Positions 1 through 9,801 of a stretch of 23,541 bases of DNA are shown here, piece by piece; position 1 is the first letter of the stretch, and each line of letters begins with the position of its first letter. Below the pieces are notes generated by a model. It saw only the letters and a program-made list of their open reading frames with translations, was not told where the DNA came from and made no database searches. The position numbers and the translations under genes are program-made. The DNA is from Rhizophagus sp. LPA8_4_AMF (lineage: Eukaryota > Glomeromycota > Glomeromycetes > Glomerales > Glomeraceae), in the NCBI GenBank assembly GCA_021464525.1, contig JADRCO010001017.1:1-23541 (forward strand). The letters are read 5' to 3'.

Positions 1-45
1 AGCCGAGCCGAGCCAGCCTGTGGCTCGGCTCAAGCCGGCTCATGC
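1..45. repeat. GC-rich hairpin at window edge
   Basis: The first 45 bases are far richer in GC than anything in the next several hundred bases. Bases 6-15 (AGCCGAGCCA) pair perfectly with 21-30 (TGGCTCGGCT) around a 5-base loop, and AGCCGGCT at 33-40 is itself a palindrome. The unit AGCCG is repeated. This is probably the inner end or terminus of a repeat that continues outside the window; its family cannot be told from this piece. Confidence 0.6.
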
Positions 46-628
46 GGAGCTTTAGTTATTGCAATCCTGACCTACTTTTAAATTCTGAGTATGTCTTTTA
101 CAGATTGAATATAGAATCTAATAGAAGCTTAAGATTCTGTCATTAATCTTAAAATAAGAAAATAAAATTATGAGAAAAAATAATTAAAAAATAGAAAAAA
201 AAATAAAGATAATGCAATTTTGCAATTTCAGAAAAAAAATTGGTTATATATACACCTAGTTCAGTTAGTTGAGAAATCGTAATAGTGAAAATAAGAAAAG
301 CACATTTTTTTATTTAATTATTTTGATTTGTAACTAGCCAAAATGATGATAATTTCTTTGATTAATTATCTATACACTTGATATTTATCTGATATAAAAT
401 CTTGTGTATACAGATCAGTTTTGTATGAGCAACAAGACTAATAAGGGAAATTATATTAATAATTCAAATCTGTCTATATGATGTATTTAATTTTTTTAAT
501 TTTAATTTTATCTAATAAATAAAATTAAAATTTTATATAAAATTTGAAATATAAAAATATTACATATAATTGCTAAATTATAAATAAAAAAAAAAATTAA
601 AAGTTATTAATAATATTTAATTTTTGCA
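46..628. other. AT-rich non-coding stretch
   Basis: This stretch is extremely AT-rich with many A and T runs. No open frame, RNA gene or clear repeat was found on either strand. Confidence 0.6.
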
Positions 629-644
629 AAAAGTTTAATATAAT
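629..644. repeat. Target-site duplication, left copy
   Basis: AAAAGTTTAATATAAT here is repeated perfectly at 1709-1724. The two copies exactly bracket a segment that has an A-tail (minus strand) at this end and a tRNA-like head at the other, which is the arrangement left by LINE-type target-primed insertion. The run of T that follows directly (to 658) is the A-tail read on the plus strand. Confidence 0.75.
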
Positions 645-1708
645 TTTTTTTTTTTTTTACTTTAAGGATGGCTGTTTTATGTATTACAGATGTCGATGAT
701 GCAATAGCTACCTTCAGGAAATAATCCTATTATGAAGATACCTGACTACTGATGATTGCGTAAAGAACACCTTCCACTCTATATTCCATATTGAGCTTAA
801 GGTAACTGCTACCCCCTTTCAACCTTAATATTATGATAAGGTCAAGACTAATCCAAAGAGTACCTAACTCGTGAACCAGCTCATCATAGTAAGAACAAAA
901 ATACACAAAGTACCTAAAGGTGTAATGTAACAGAATAATTATCTAGAAATCCTCCCATGCTCATTACCACAACAGTGACTTCTGAAGGTATTGCAATATC
1001 AGGATTCAGATTGGTCTCACTTAAGACCATCACAGCTCACGACTACTAATATACAGAACACAGTTGTAAATTCTAACCAGTATATACTTGGTATAATTAA
1101 GTACTTTTTTGACAGTGACTAGTCAGACAGAAAGTAACAGAAGATACAGGATCAGACCTTAAAGGTGACTATTTCACAGTTCTAAGTCATTACTAACTAA
1201 TACGTTAAAATTACTGGAAAATCGAACTTCACCTTTGAATCTAATATATCATTTGATCTCACGAACAATCTAAATGATCTAAGATCTATAAGAAAGTCTA
1301 ACTACTATAAAGATAAAACACCTAGGATCTTTAGCATCTATAGAATTATTTAGTTCTAACAGACCTCTAAAGATATTATTGAATGATCTATAGAACAAGA
1401 ATCACCCTAATGGTATTGTAAAGTGACCACCAGAATAGCACAATAGATTTACTATAGTTTCAAATTCAGAATAGAGAACACTATAATTCTCAGTTAAAGT
1501 ATGCAGCTATACTGTATATATTGATACACCATGATGCAGTCCACATTAATCTTACACCTCCATTTCAACGTACATGGTCAGTTTGTACGCACACAATATA
1601 ATTTAGTACAGATTCTGTAATCGGTGGAATTGAACCTATGTCTTCTCTATAATCAGACTTATGAGGAGACTTATGGATTAACCAATGAGCTAAGGGTGAT
1701 CAACTCTT
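645..1708 (-). mobile_element. Long tRNA-headed, A-tailed retroposon (SINE-like), about 1.06 kb
   Basis: Read on the minus strand, the element starts at 1708 with a tRNA-like head (A box near 1682-1693, B box at 1626-1636) and ends in a run of 14 A at 645-658. A perfect 16-bp duplication flanks it (629-644, 1709-1724). The body is clearly richer in GC than the surrounding AT-rich DNA, with sharp edges. No substantial protein frame was seen; the longest stretch I traced without stops is about 67 codons on the minus strand (roughly 730-930), with no recognisable motif. Known biology: tRNA-derived SINEs carry a pol III promoter and move by a LINE's reverse transcriptase. At 1,064 bp this is long for a SINE (usually about 100-600 bp), so it could instead be a chimaeric retroposon or a tRNA-primed copy of another RNA. 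The duplication is perfect, which suggests a fairly recent insertion. Confidence 0.7.
1622..1705 (-). promoter_or_regulatory. tRNA-like head with pol III A and B boxes
   Basis: On the minus strand TAGCTCATTGG (complement of about 1682-1692) fits the pol III A box and GGTTCAATTCC (complement of 1626-1636) is one base from the canonical B box. Their starts are about 57 bases apart. The two ends do not pair into an acceptor stem and the anticodon arm is poor, so this is not a working tRNA gene. It is the tRNA-derived 5' end, and probable internal promoter, of the retroposon at 645-1708. Confidence 0.65.
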
Positions 1709-1724
1709 AAAAGTTTAATATAAT
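1709..1724. repeat. Target-site duplication, right copy
   Basis: Perfect second copy of the 16 bases at 629-644, lying next to the tRNA-like 5' end of the minus-strand retroposon. Confidence 0.75.
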
Positions 1725-1936
1725 ATAATAAATAATTTTTAATATAATACTAAAAGTTTATATTTGATTATCATATGATTTTATTTTAATTTTCTAAGTT
1801 GAAAAATTCAGCTAATGAAATACTGGAATTTCTTATATAAAGAGTAGAATACTACTAATAAAATGCAATTATTGAAAATTCTTTATTACAAACAAAATAA
1901 AATATAAGAAAAAGTGGATTTTAGCAATGCAAAAGT

Positions 1937-2182
1937 AGGATTCTACTTATTTCTAATAAAGATCTTTATAGAAATTTCAACTTTTATATATAATTTTACT
2001 TTACTTTTTTTTGCAATTCCATTAGTTAATTGATCTAAAAAGGAAAAAAATCAAAATAATGAAATGTAATATTTCCTTTTTTATATATAATTTATTTATA
2101 TATAGTAAGATCTTTAAAGTATTTTACATAAAAATTTTATCTTAGGTTTACTGACACTTCTATTAGAAATAAGTGGGATCCT
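1937..2182. repeat. Candidate MITE with 22-bp inverted ends
   Basis: Bases 1937-1958 and 2161-2182 are inverted copies of each other with 20 of 22 matches (shared core TTATTTCTAATA). The similarity stops at both outer ends. The element would be about 246 bp and contains no open frame. No target-site duplication was seen. In such AT-rich DNA a chance match is possible, but the 22-bp arms include G and C positions. Confidence 0.4.
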
Positions 2183-2737
2183 GTAAAAGTAACTAATATT
2201 TTATAAAAGTTATATATTAATAAAAATTTTTTTTTTAAAAAAAAATATTTAATTTGGATTATAATAATTCAGATTGGCATTATTATAATTAGGAATTAGC
2301 CTGAATTATCATAAGTTCTGGCCAATATATTTTGGATTGGTTATATAAAAATTATACAATTTCAAATACTTATAATAAATATTTTTTTTAAAAATCTAAC
2401 TAGTAATTTGATAGAATTTATTTTAAAGAATAAAGTTACCAGTTTATTTTTCTAAATTGTATTTTTTTTAAGTTGAAAGATTTTTAAGTATTATATTTTT
2501 ATTGTTAAGTATAAAGTTCTGGTACTATATTATAATGATTTATAAAAGAAATATATTTTAAATTTATTCCATTTAAATATATTAATAAATTTAATAATAA
2601 AAAAACTTTTTATATAGTAAACAAAATTTCAGAAATTTAACAATCAATTTTTTATAATATAAAAAACCTAAATAAATATAATAATAGTAATTGGTTATTT
2701 CTGTTCTTATTTCAAATTTTAAATATTATTTTAGGGT

Positions 2738-2925
2738 TTGCTAAAGATCATCAGTGGTAACTATTATCAACATAATATATAAAAGTGATAAATAGGATTT
2801 TGGTTGCTAAAAAAAATTCCAAGTTCCTAGAACAAATAATAAAAATGCAAAAATGACATCAGTAATAAAAAATTACATATATAAATTATATAATGATGAT
2901 GATTACCACTGGTGAAATTTAGTAA
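2738..2925. repeat. Candidate foldback MITE, about 188 bp
   Basis: The arms at 2738-2768 and 2895-2925 are imperfect inverted copies over about 31 bases, with the core CAGTGGTAA at left matched by TTACCACTG at right. The interior is AT-rich and non-coding. The family is unknown and no clear target duplication was found. Confidence 0.45.
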
Positions 2926-3554
2926 TTTCCTTTAGTTTAAATACAATAATAACAAAATTAAAAAAAACATTTTGTTTATTGTTATGACAATTATATAATT
3001 TTATTAACAGTTCTACTTTTACAGTATATATTAAGATTAAAAGATTAAGCTAATTAATCATATGATTATACACCATTACAAGTTAAATTATTATATTATA
3101 TATAAATATAATTTAATCTATTGAAATTTCTACCAGAAGGTTTAGTGATCAAATTGACCCATTGAAACTTATCAGCCAATAAATAAAATAAATTTAATGT
3201 TAATTGAAATAGACTTTAAGAGGACGCATCATCATTTACTAATGTCACTACAATTTGTTATTTAGGTTCAGTATATACTGTAGTGTAAATTTTACATTAG
3301 AATTAATGGGGCTGAAAACGACAAATGTGAAATCCATTTATTCTGCATTAATATAATTTGTTCTATTAAAAAAGAATTTTTTACTTGTAATAGGCTAACA
3401 TAAATGACCTAATTGATACGATTAAATAACACCCATATTTTTATTTTTAATGTTAAAATATAATGAAATAAATAAGATAATATACACACATTTTGTTTAC
3501 ACAAATAAAAAAAGGAATCCACAATTCTCTTTTAGCATGGTTAGAAAAAAGTTC

Positions 3555-4446
3555 CTAATAATTGTAGTTCTCACGGCTGAAATTAGGATCCTGGATGAAA
3601 GCGGATAATACTTTGCTTCCTGTTTGCAAAAGAGGATGACCCGCAACACTAGAGAAAATATCAAAAGGGAAGGTTAGATGAAGATACTAAGAAAATAAAT
3701 TAAGGTTTTGGATCCAAGTTCTAAATACAAATGACAAACTTCCCAATCCAAACTAAGGCAATTCAAAATGAATTAAGAACTAAACAGCTTGGATAAAGAA
3801 CTAGAGATCGTATGAATTAGGAATAATGAAACACACATTTGTAAAAATCTTTCAAGTCCTTCCCGGCGAGCTTCAATAACTTCATCCGAAAAACGGTTAG
3901 TGAAGACTTTGCCTGGCAAAGGAGGAATGTTTACTCTTGAAGATTCACGTTCAAGAACGTCACGGAACCATTCAAAATCACTGTATCTTCTTCGAACTGA
4001 AGAGGCTTTTAACTTAAAGGCAGGAATATTCGTCTATATTTTGAAAGAAAATGAATTAAAAAATAAAAAGGATAAGAGGATACTATAATTATTAAGTACC
4101 AAGTTATTCCGCAAATCGTTTGTGAAGCATTTAAACCTAGTAAACATTAGCATAAACAAAAACGGTCAAATCGCGCTATAAAACTCACTCGACAAACAAT
4201 CTCATAGTCAGTAAACATTTTGCGACCAAAACCTATTGATATCGACAAAAAATTTAGCGTGTGAAACCACGCAACATTCCACTAGCTTGATGGTGTTGCT
4301 TTAATACTCATACCGTGAGTTTGTGGATTCTTCACTTCGATTTCCAGAAAGTTTTCTGGTGCACCATACATCTCGTCAATTGTCTGTTCCTTCATTTGTA
4401 GTCGGGAGGCTGCTTCGAAATTTTTTTGCGTAGGAGAGGATGCCAT
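3555..4446 (-). CDS. SNX3: Sorting nexin 3 (PX-domain protein), 4 exons
   Basis: SNX3/Grd19 binds phosphatidylinositol 3-phosphate on early endosomes and works with retromer to return cargo proteins to the Golgi. Exons (minus strand): 4446-4314, 4232-4189, 4033-3837, 3648-3555. All introns are GT-AG and the frame is kept, giving 155 residues, the usual length of this family. The PX domain fills residues about 30-150. The N-terminal signature [15 protein letters not shown] is at 24-38, the phosphoinositide-binding [11 protein letters not shown] at 73-83, the proline loop NIPPLPGK at 94-101, and [10 protein letters not shown] at 115-124. The start is the first ATG before this conserved run. It lies head to tail with the histone-fold gene, 276 bases from that gene's stop. 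No defect was seen. The identification rests on the near-continuous match to fungal SNX3 as I remember it. Confidence 0.95.
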
Positions 4447-4722
4447 GTTGTAGTTTAACTAGTTCAACAAACGACAATACAAACAAATTTTAAAGGAGAA
4501 GGGCGTATAAATATGAAGTGATACTAAGCCACTTATAGTATTAAATGACGTAAAAATTCTTTCATGCAGTCGAATCTAGTTTGACGCATTAACATAATCA
4601 AGTGTAACTACCAACATTAAAGTTATTAAAATTTTGGCCGGAATTACTACATTTTACCGCAGTACAAAATCTTAAGAATAAAAATTGTAAATTATAGAAA
4701 ATTTATAATTATTTAATATCAT
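4447..4722. other. Short intergenic region, SNX3 promoter side
   Basis: These 276 bases separate the SNX3 start from the stop of the upstream histone-fold gene, both on the minus strand. They must hold the 3' end of one gene and the promoter of the other. No motif is convincing enough to name. Confidence 0.5.
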
Positions 4723-5802
4723 TTATTCATTTTCATCATTTAATACAGTTGAATTGTCACTTGAAGTTTCAGGAGCATCACTAAGTTCACTATCTGATGA
4801 AACGCCGTTATTCATAGCAACATTCTTTTTGTTACGTTTTCGATGATTGTTATCACCGTTCATTGAAGTTTCAGCATCGCTATTTTCTTCTTGTGAGTTT
4901 ATTCCATTCTCTACTTCAGATTCATTATCTATTTCTTCCTCGCTATTATTTTCATTATTATCTCCAACATTACTATTATTTTCATTTATAGTGTCTGTAT
5001 CACTAATTTCCTCATTTGACTGACTATCTTCTAAATCACTAGAATTATTCCCATTTTCTCCAATCTCATCGCTGTTTTCATCTTCACTATCTTCTTCGTT
5101 ATCATCAACCTCTTCTCCGCTACCGTCTTCATCAATCACTTTGGCTTTTCGTTTCTTTTTTCTTCGATTACGGTTTTCGAGATATTCTTCGAATGTTTGA
5201 GGTTGTGGCACAATGTCTACGGAAATAAATCATTAATATCCTTCTTGATTATCTTTTTGTTAAAATAATAATAGTTTTTTCATTTATTTCATTTGAATTG
5301 CAGTACCTTGTAAAAATTCTAGATTTTCATTCTCTTTAACTATGTTGGCTTATTATATCAACAATTGACAACATTCATTATTTTTATTTTAAAAAAATAA
5401 AATTATTTAGAATAACTATTCGCATATATAGTTAACAATATAAAAGCATCAAGCATCTTGAGATTCACACTTACCCATATCTTCGTACCGGATAGTCTTT
5501 CTTCTTTCAGATTTGATTTGATCAGATCCTTTTTTTACAAAATAATCTACGAAAAGTTCCTAATTATATTATATATAAAGTCAGGAATGAGAAAACCATT
5601 GAATTTTTTTTATCTAAGCATAACTTTTTCTCTTTCAAAAATTATAAATATGATAGATAATGTACAGGTCATTTACCGCTGCAATCGCTATTAAAAATGT
5701 CGAATCTGTACCAATTGTCGTTATTTCTTCGTCTAATTTTATAATGCGCTTTACGCGCGCAATCGGGAGTACGCTCGCTCCTGTCGCCTTACTTGGATCC
5801 AT
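4723..5802 (-). CDS. Histone-fold subunit of the Dpb3/CHRAC1 (POLE4, NF-YC-like) type, 4 exons
   Basis: Exons on the minus strand are 5802-5677, 5559-5475, 5348-5307 and 5216-4723, with GT-AG introns and intact frame; the product is 248 residues. Residues 12-85 form a CBF/NF-Y-type histone fold: LPIARVKRIIK at 12-22, then DSTFLIAIAAELFVDYF at 33-49, then RKTIRYEDMANIVKENENL at about 62-80, ending LEFLQDIVP. A lysine/arginine patch (NRRKKKRKAK, 101-110) follows and then about 135 residues of acidic, Asp/Glu/Ser/Asn-rich low-complexity tail. Family knowledge: these proteins pair with a Dpb4/POLE3-type partner in DNA polymerase epsilon or in CHRAC/ISW2-type remodellers. The 'FLQDIVP' end and acidic tail resemble Dpb3 and CHRAC15 more than the short animal POLE4. 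Which complex it joins cannot be told from sequence. The start is the first ATG after an in-frame stop, and it shares a divergent promoter region with CWC25. Confidence 0.88.
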
Positions 5803-6596
5803 ATTCACAGAAATCCCGCTTACTTCTTGCGTATGTAAAGTTTATTATGTAAATAAATAAATAATTGTTGTCAAATCTCTATAAATAGTGGACGAAAATC
5901 GTGTAGTATCTGGTCGATATTGAGCTATAAAATATTATGTCAAATCTAACCGTTAGACTGAAAAAAAATAGGTACGTAAAATTCAATTATCTGTTATTGT
6001 CAACAAATCATTGACCCGTTTTATATTACTCGGTTCAATGTTTCACAGATGTTTGTTATATCGAAAACAAACCTTTTATGGTAATAAGATAAATTAATAG
6101 CTAAATTGATCATTTCACTATCCTAGTTTCGGGCAAATCACCTTTCTCGTATTTAGAATACATTGGTTATTACCGTCTAGTGTCTCCTGATCTCTGTCTC
6201 GTCTATTGTGATTATTTTTTATTATTAGTAATAAACGAGGTATAATGGTATATTGTTTACGCGCGAATGATGAGTAGTGTATTCTTAAAAACTTTGGTAA
6301 AAATTGACTTTGAGACTTTCCTTTAATGGCATAATTTAAATACTTAAATTCCAAAAAAGGAATTGAGTTTATAGTAACACCAAATTTGTAATATAGATGT
6401 CTTTTTTAGGAAACATATTTCTCGCGCATATGTTCGGATTTTGCAGGGCTGAGTAGCCACTATTAAATACATAATTGGTTAGAATTTGTGATGTGTAAAA
6501 TATATATATAAAGGTATATCAGAAGTCAGAGTAGTCAGTCAATCTTTCGTATACAATTTAACTACTGACTATTACAAACCCTGAAATAACGTCAAA
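5803..6596. promoter_or_regulatory. Divergent promoter region between histone-fold gene and CWC25
   Basis: The two genes start 794 bases apart and point away from each other, so this region must carry both promoters. It is AT-rich with short GC-bearing patches (for example around 6180-6260). A minus-strand open frame at 6118-6354 has no coding character. The CWC25 side holds a TATA-like run, listed separately. Confidence 0.6.
6501..6512 (+). promoter_or_regulatory. TATA-like box of CWC25
   Basis: TATATATATAAA lies 85 bases upstream of the CWC25 ATG at 6597, a plausible distance for a TATA box with a short 5' leader. Simple TA runs are common in this genome, so this is suggestive only. Confidence 0.4.
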
Positions 6597-8324
6597 ATGG
6601 GAGGAGGCGACTTGGTAAGCAACTTTATATTTACTATTTACCTATTTATCTAGTTTACTAGTGCGAAAATCTCATACTTATTTATCCAAATTCTATAATG
6701 TAGAATATGAAAAAATCCTGGCATCCCCTCTTGATCAAAAATCAAGAGCGGGTATGGAAGGAAGAACAAAAAGCATTAGAAGAGCAGAAGAAACTTAACC
6801 AACTCAAAAAAGAGAAAGAAGAAGAAAGACAGTTACAAGAATTGAGGCAAATCCAAGAATCCGCTGGTGGAAGGTAAGTTTATTTCTTGATAAAAATTCT
6901 AGCTGGCTAATAAATATTAATCACCTTTTTAATTATAGAAAAGGGCAGGAAAGATTAGATTGGATGTACGCTGCTGGACCTAATCAATCTAGCTCAGCAA
7001 AAGCCCAGGAATTGGAAGATTATTTACTTGGAAAGAAACGGATTGATTCTCTTATAGAACAAGGCACTTCTATTGATAAAGTATACTCATTTTATTTACT
7101 TTATTTAAATTTATATATTTTAAATGCAACTTATTAATATAAATTTAAATTATTTTTTTTTATAGTTGTCTGTTGATTCAAAAGAAATCTTTAGTAGTAT
7201 CAGTAATCCTAATGCTAATAATTACCGAGATACTCAATCAAAAATCCGGGAAGATCCATTATTTCTTATTAAGAAAACTGAGCAAGCCAACATAAAGTCC
7301 ATCGTTTCAAACCCACTTAAATTGAAAGAAATTCAAGAAGTGAGATAATAATAATTTACTTAACAATAAATGAATTATAACAATGTAAACTAACTCTCTT
7401 TTATACATGGTTTATTAGAAATTAGAAAAGAAAAAGAGTAAAAAAGAAAAAAAGAAATCAAGTAAAAAGCGGAATAAAGATTCATCTTCGGATCATAAAG
7501 AAAAGAGTAAAAAAGACAAAAAGAGGTCTCTATCAAATTCTGATGAAGAAAGCATAGTGAGGTTAAGAGAACAAGATAGGAGTGGTCGGTCTCAAAAGCG
7601 ACCTCGCTTACGAAGTTTATCACGGTCTCGTTCTCGTTCAAGAGACAGATATGAAGATAGACATCGATATGAGTCCAAATATTCAAATGGTACAATGAGG
7701 GATCGAAATTCACATGAAGGACGACATGAGTCTCGATATTCAAATAGAGATCGTGACACATATGATCGAAATCGGGAAGGAAGAAATGATCGTGAAAGTA
7801 GATATAATCCTCGTAGTTATTCTCCCCGAAGGCCTAGATCACCATCGTCACCTAGTAGACGAGAAGAGTATAATCGAAATAATCGTAAATATAATAATTA
7901 TTCGCATAATAGAGACTATAAAGAACGAAAAGAACATAATGGACGAAGTGAAAGAGATAAAATTAAGGAAAAGGAAGAAGCCGAAAGAAAACTTATTGAA
8001 ATGATGGAAGATGCAAAGAAAGTTAATGAAGAGCGAAAGAGTCGTTTAGAACAAGCCACTAAAGAAGAGGAAGAGGAAGAAAGGAAATTGTCAGAGGATA
8101 AAAAGCGATCACTAGAAAACGGGACGCAATCCGACTTTTTAAAGTAAATATTTATGTTTGAGTGTGGCTTTTAACAGGGATTTATTAATTACACTTATTA
8201 ACATCAATTTATTTTTTGTAGGAATGCTTATAAGTGTGCGTATTCTTCACACTCTTCAATTGGTTTAGGAGAGCGTTTACAAAGACATCGTGGCACTTCA
8301 CATAAAATTTCGATCGAAGATTAA
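6597..8324 (+). CDS. CWC25: Pre-mRNA-splicing factor CWC25, 6 exons
   Basis: CWC25 (S. pombe Cwf25) acts late in spliceosome activation and is needed for the first splicing step. Exons: 6597-6614, 6704-6873, 6939-7080, 7166-7339, 7419-8143, 8222-8324; all introns GT-AG, frame kept, 443 residues. The family hallmark start [14 protein letters not shown] is split after codon 6 by the first intron. Residues 10-60 are the Cir_N-type helix ([20 protein letters not shown], then a charged coiled coil). Then come [10 protein letters not shown] at 68-77 and EDPLFLIKK at about 139-147, both typical of CWC25. Residues 169-400 are lysine-rich, then RS-rich, low complexity. The last exon ends with [14 protein letters not shown], the conserved C-terminal block. 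If the last intron is retained, the protein stops early at 8147 and loses that block. The context CAAAATGG around the start is good. Confidence 0.95.
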
Positions 8325-9779
8325 AATTTCAATCTTTCTTTTATGGTACAATTAAAGTGAAAATTCTTTTTTTTTTTACAAGAATTATGATTATAGATCG
8401 TCAAATATCTTGGAACAACGTTCCAGCTACAGATTAATGAATATTTTAACCAAAAATTTATATATTTGCTTAATAGTTTTATTTTGTCATAATTAATTCA
8501 CATTGAAACATTTTTTAATAAAATTGAAACGATAAAAAAAACAAAGAAAGAAAATTGCAATAACAGTATATGTGGTTTTTCTTAATATAATGCTTTCAAA
8601 AGTTGCAACGTGGCTCAGTAAGCGCTACTGACCGTTGGGAGGTTTAACGTTGAATATGGTTTGATGTTTTATTTGTTTTATTTCTTATCAATGTAATGTT
8701 ATACTAAGTTTTTTTTTATTACCGGACAAAACAAAGAATGTGAAAATAACAATGGATAATTTAATTATTATAAGAGAATCCTATTTATGAGATCATTTCT
8801 TATCATCACGCTTTTAATATTCAAACTTTTATAATATTCCTATACCTACTGGATATTCCTACCAATTTTATTTCTCGATTTATTGAACGAAGTGACATAC
8901 ATAACAAACTTTTTGTTATTCAACGAATATATTCATTTTTAATAAAATACCTCTTAGTGACAGTCCTTTATGTATGCTCTATCGCAAAGAGAAAATCCGT
9001 TAAATAAATTATCTTACGACTCATAGATTGCATCATAATGGATATTTTCAACCATCTCTCAACACAGCTTCTTCCTCATTTGTATTTAAATTATATTTAC
9101 AAAACTAAACAACAATAAGTTGTTTTGTTTAAAAAAATTTCCAAGATTTGGTAATTTTAAAGTGGAAAGAAATTTCTCTCCGGTCACTTCAAATCGCATT
9201 TGAAGCAGGATTAAAACTCTCAGTGAGAAAGATAAGCATTTTACATATCTCTTAGACGAGTATATTTCGAACATATCCGTTAATTAATGAAGAAGTAAGA
9301 TATAAAAGAAAAAGATTTTGTGGAAATTAGAGTGGATTGTTTTAGAGATGGGAAGCGCATTACAATCGCAGCATTCAATTTATTCGTGCGTTTGATATTT
9401 TCCTTAGGTGGCAAAGTAATGATCATAAGAGGTTGAACTAATGTTACTGCTGTTCAATTAAACAAAATACAACATTTCTTTAATATTTTTCAACATTTTT
9501 GAATTCGTGAGTCATATAATCATCTCCTTTTCTTTTTCTACAGAATTTCCGAAATCAGATACCCGAGATTTATTCTTTTCACCTTTATAAAGAGACCTAA
9601 AATATATTCTACTATGAACAATGTGTGCTAATTGAAAAGAATAATATGAAGTTCAAAAGTTTTCTGCAAGATTTTATGTAATTAAACATTCATTCAATAT
9701 TAAGTCTGTTTCAAAGATACTGTAAATGTGATTTAATTTAATAAAATAAGAGAATAATAGCGGAAATGAGAGATATTGA
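8325..9779. other. Intergenic region between convergent CWC25 and DAAO genes
   Basis: About 1.46 kb holds the 3' ends of two converging genes. A minus-strand open frame at 9086-9274 lacks any recognisable motif and its composition matches the non-coding surroundings. A tRNA-like fragment near 8604-8662 is listed separately. Nothing else was found. Confidence 0.55.
8604..8662 (+). repeat. Possible decayed tRNA-derived fragment
   Basis: GTGGCTCAGTAAGCGC resembles a pol III A-box region and is followed about 35 bases later by GTTGAATATGG, a poor B box. The patch is richer in GC than its surroundings. It does not fold as a tRNA and has no A-tail, so an old SINE head is only a possibility. Confidence 0.3.
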
Positions 9780-9785
9780 TTTATT
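9780..9785 (-). promoter_or_regulatory. Polyadenylation signal of DAAO
   Basis: On the minus strand AATAAA lies about 17 bases beyond the DAAO stop codon (9804-9802). This is a canonical eukaryotic cleavage signal at a short but usable distance. Confidence 0.5.
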
Positions 9786-9801
9786 ATCATAAGCTGCTAC
9801 T

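Larger units (their letters stand above)
1725..3554. other. AT-rich intergenic region with foldback repeats
   Basis: No gene was found on either strand. Two inverted-repeat elements (1937-2182 and 2738-2925) are listed separately. Several shorter inverted repeats occur, for example around 2266-2310. The last stretch, from roughly 3480 to 3554, would be the 3' untranslated region of the minus-strand SNX3 gene. Confidence 0.6.

Noticed and set aside
1622-1705. Functional tRNA gene on the minus strand
   Set aside because: A and B boxes are present, but the ends do not pair into an acceptor stem and the anticodon arm is poor. It was kept as the head of a retroposon.
5458-5860. Two plus-strand open frames
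   Set aside because: Both are antisense shadows of exons 1 and 2 of the histone-fold gene.
6118-6354. 78-codon minus-strand open frame in the divergent promoter region
   Set aside because: No recognisable domain, no start context or splice structure, and its composition is that of non-coding DNA.
7390-7761. 123-codon open frame on the minus strand
   Set aside because: It lies opposite the fourth intron and the lysine/RS-rich fifth exon of CWC25, whose biased codons create long antisense frames. It has no motif of its own.
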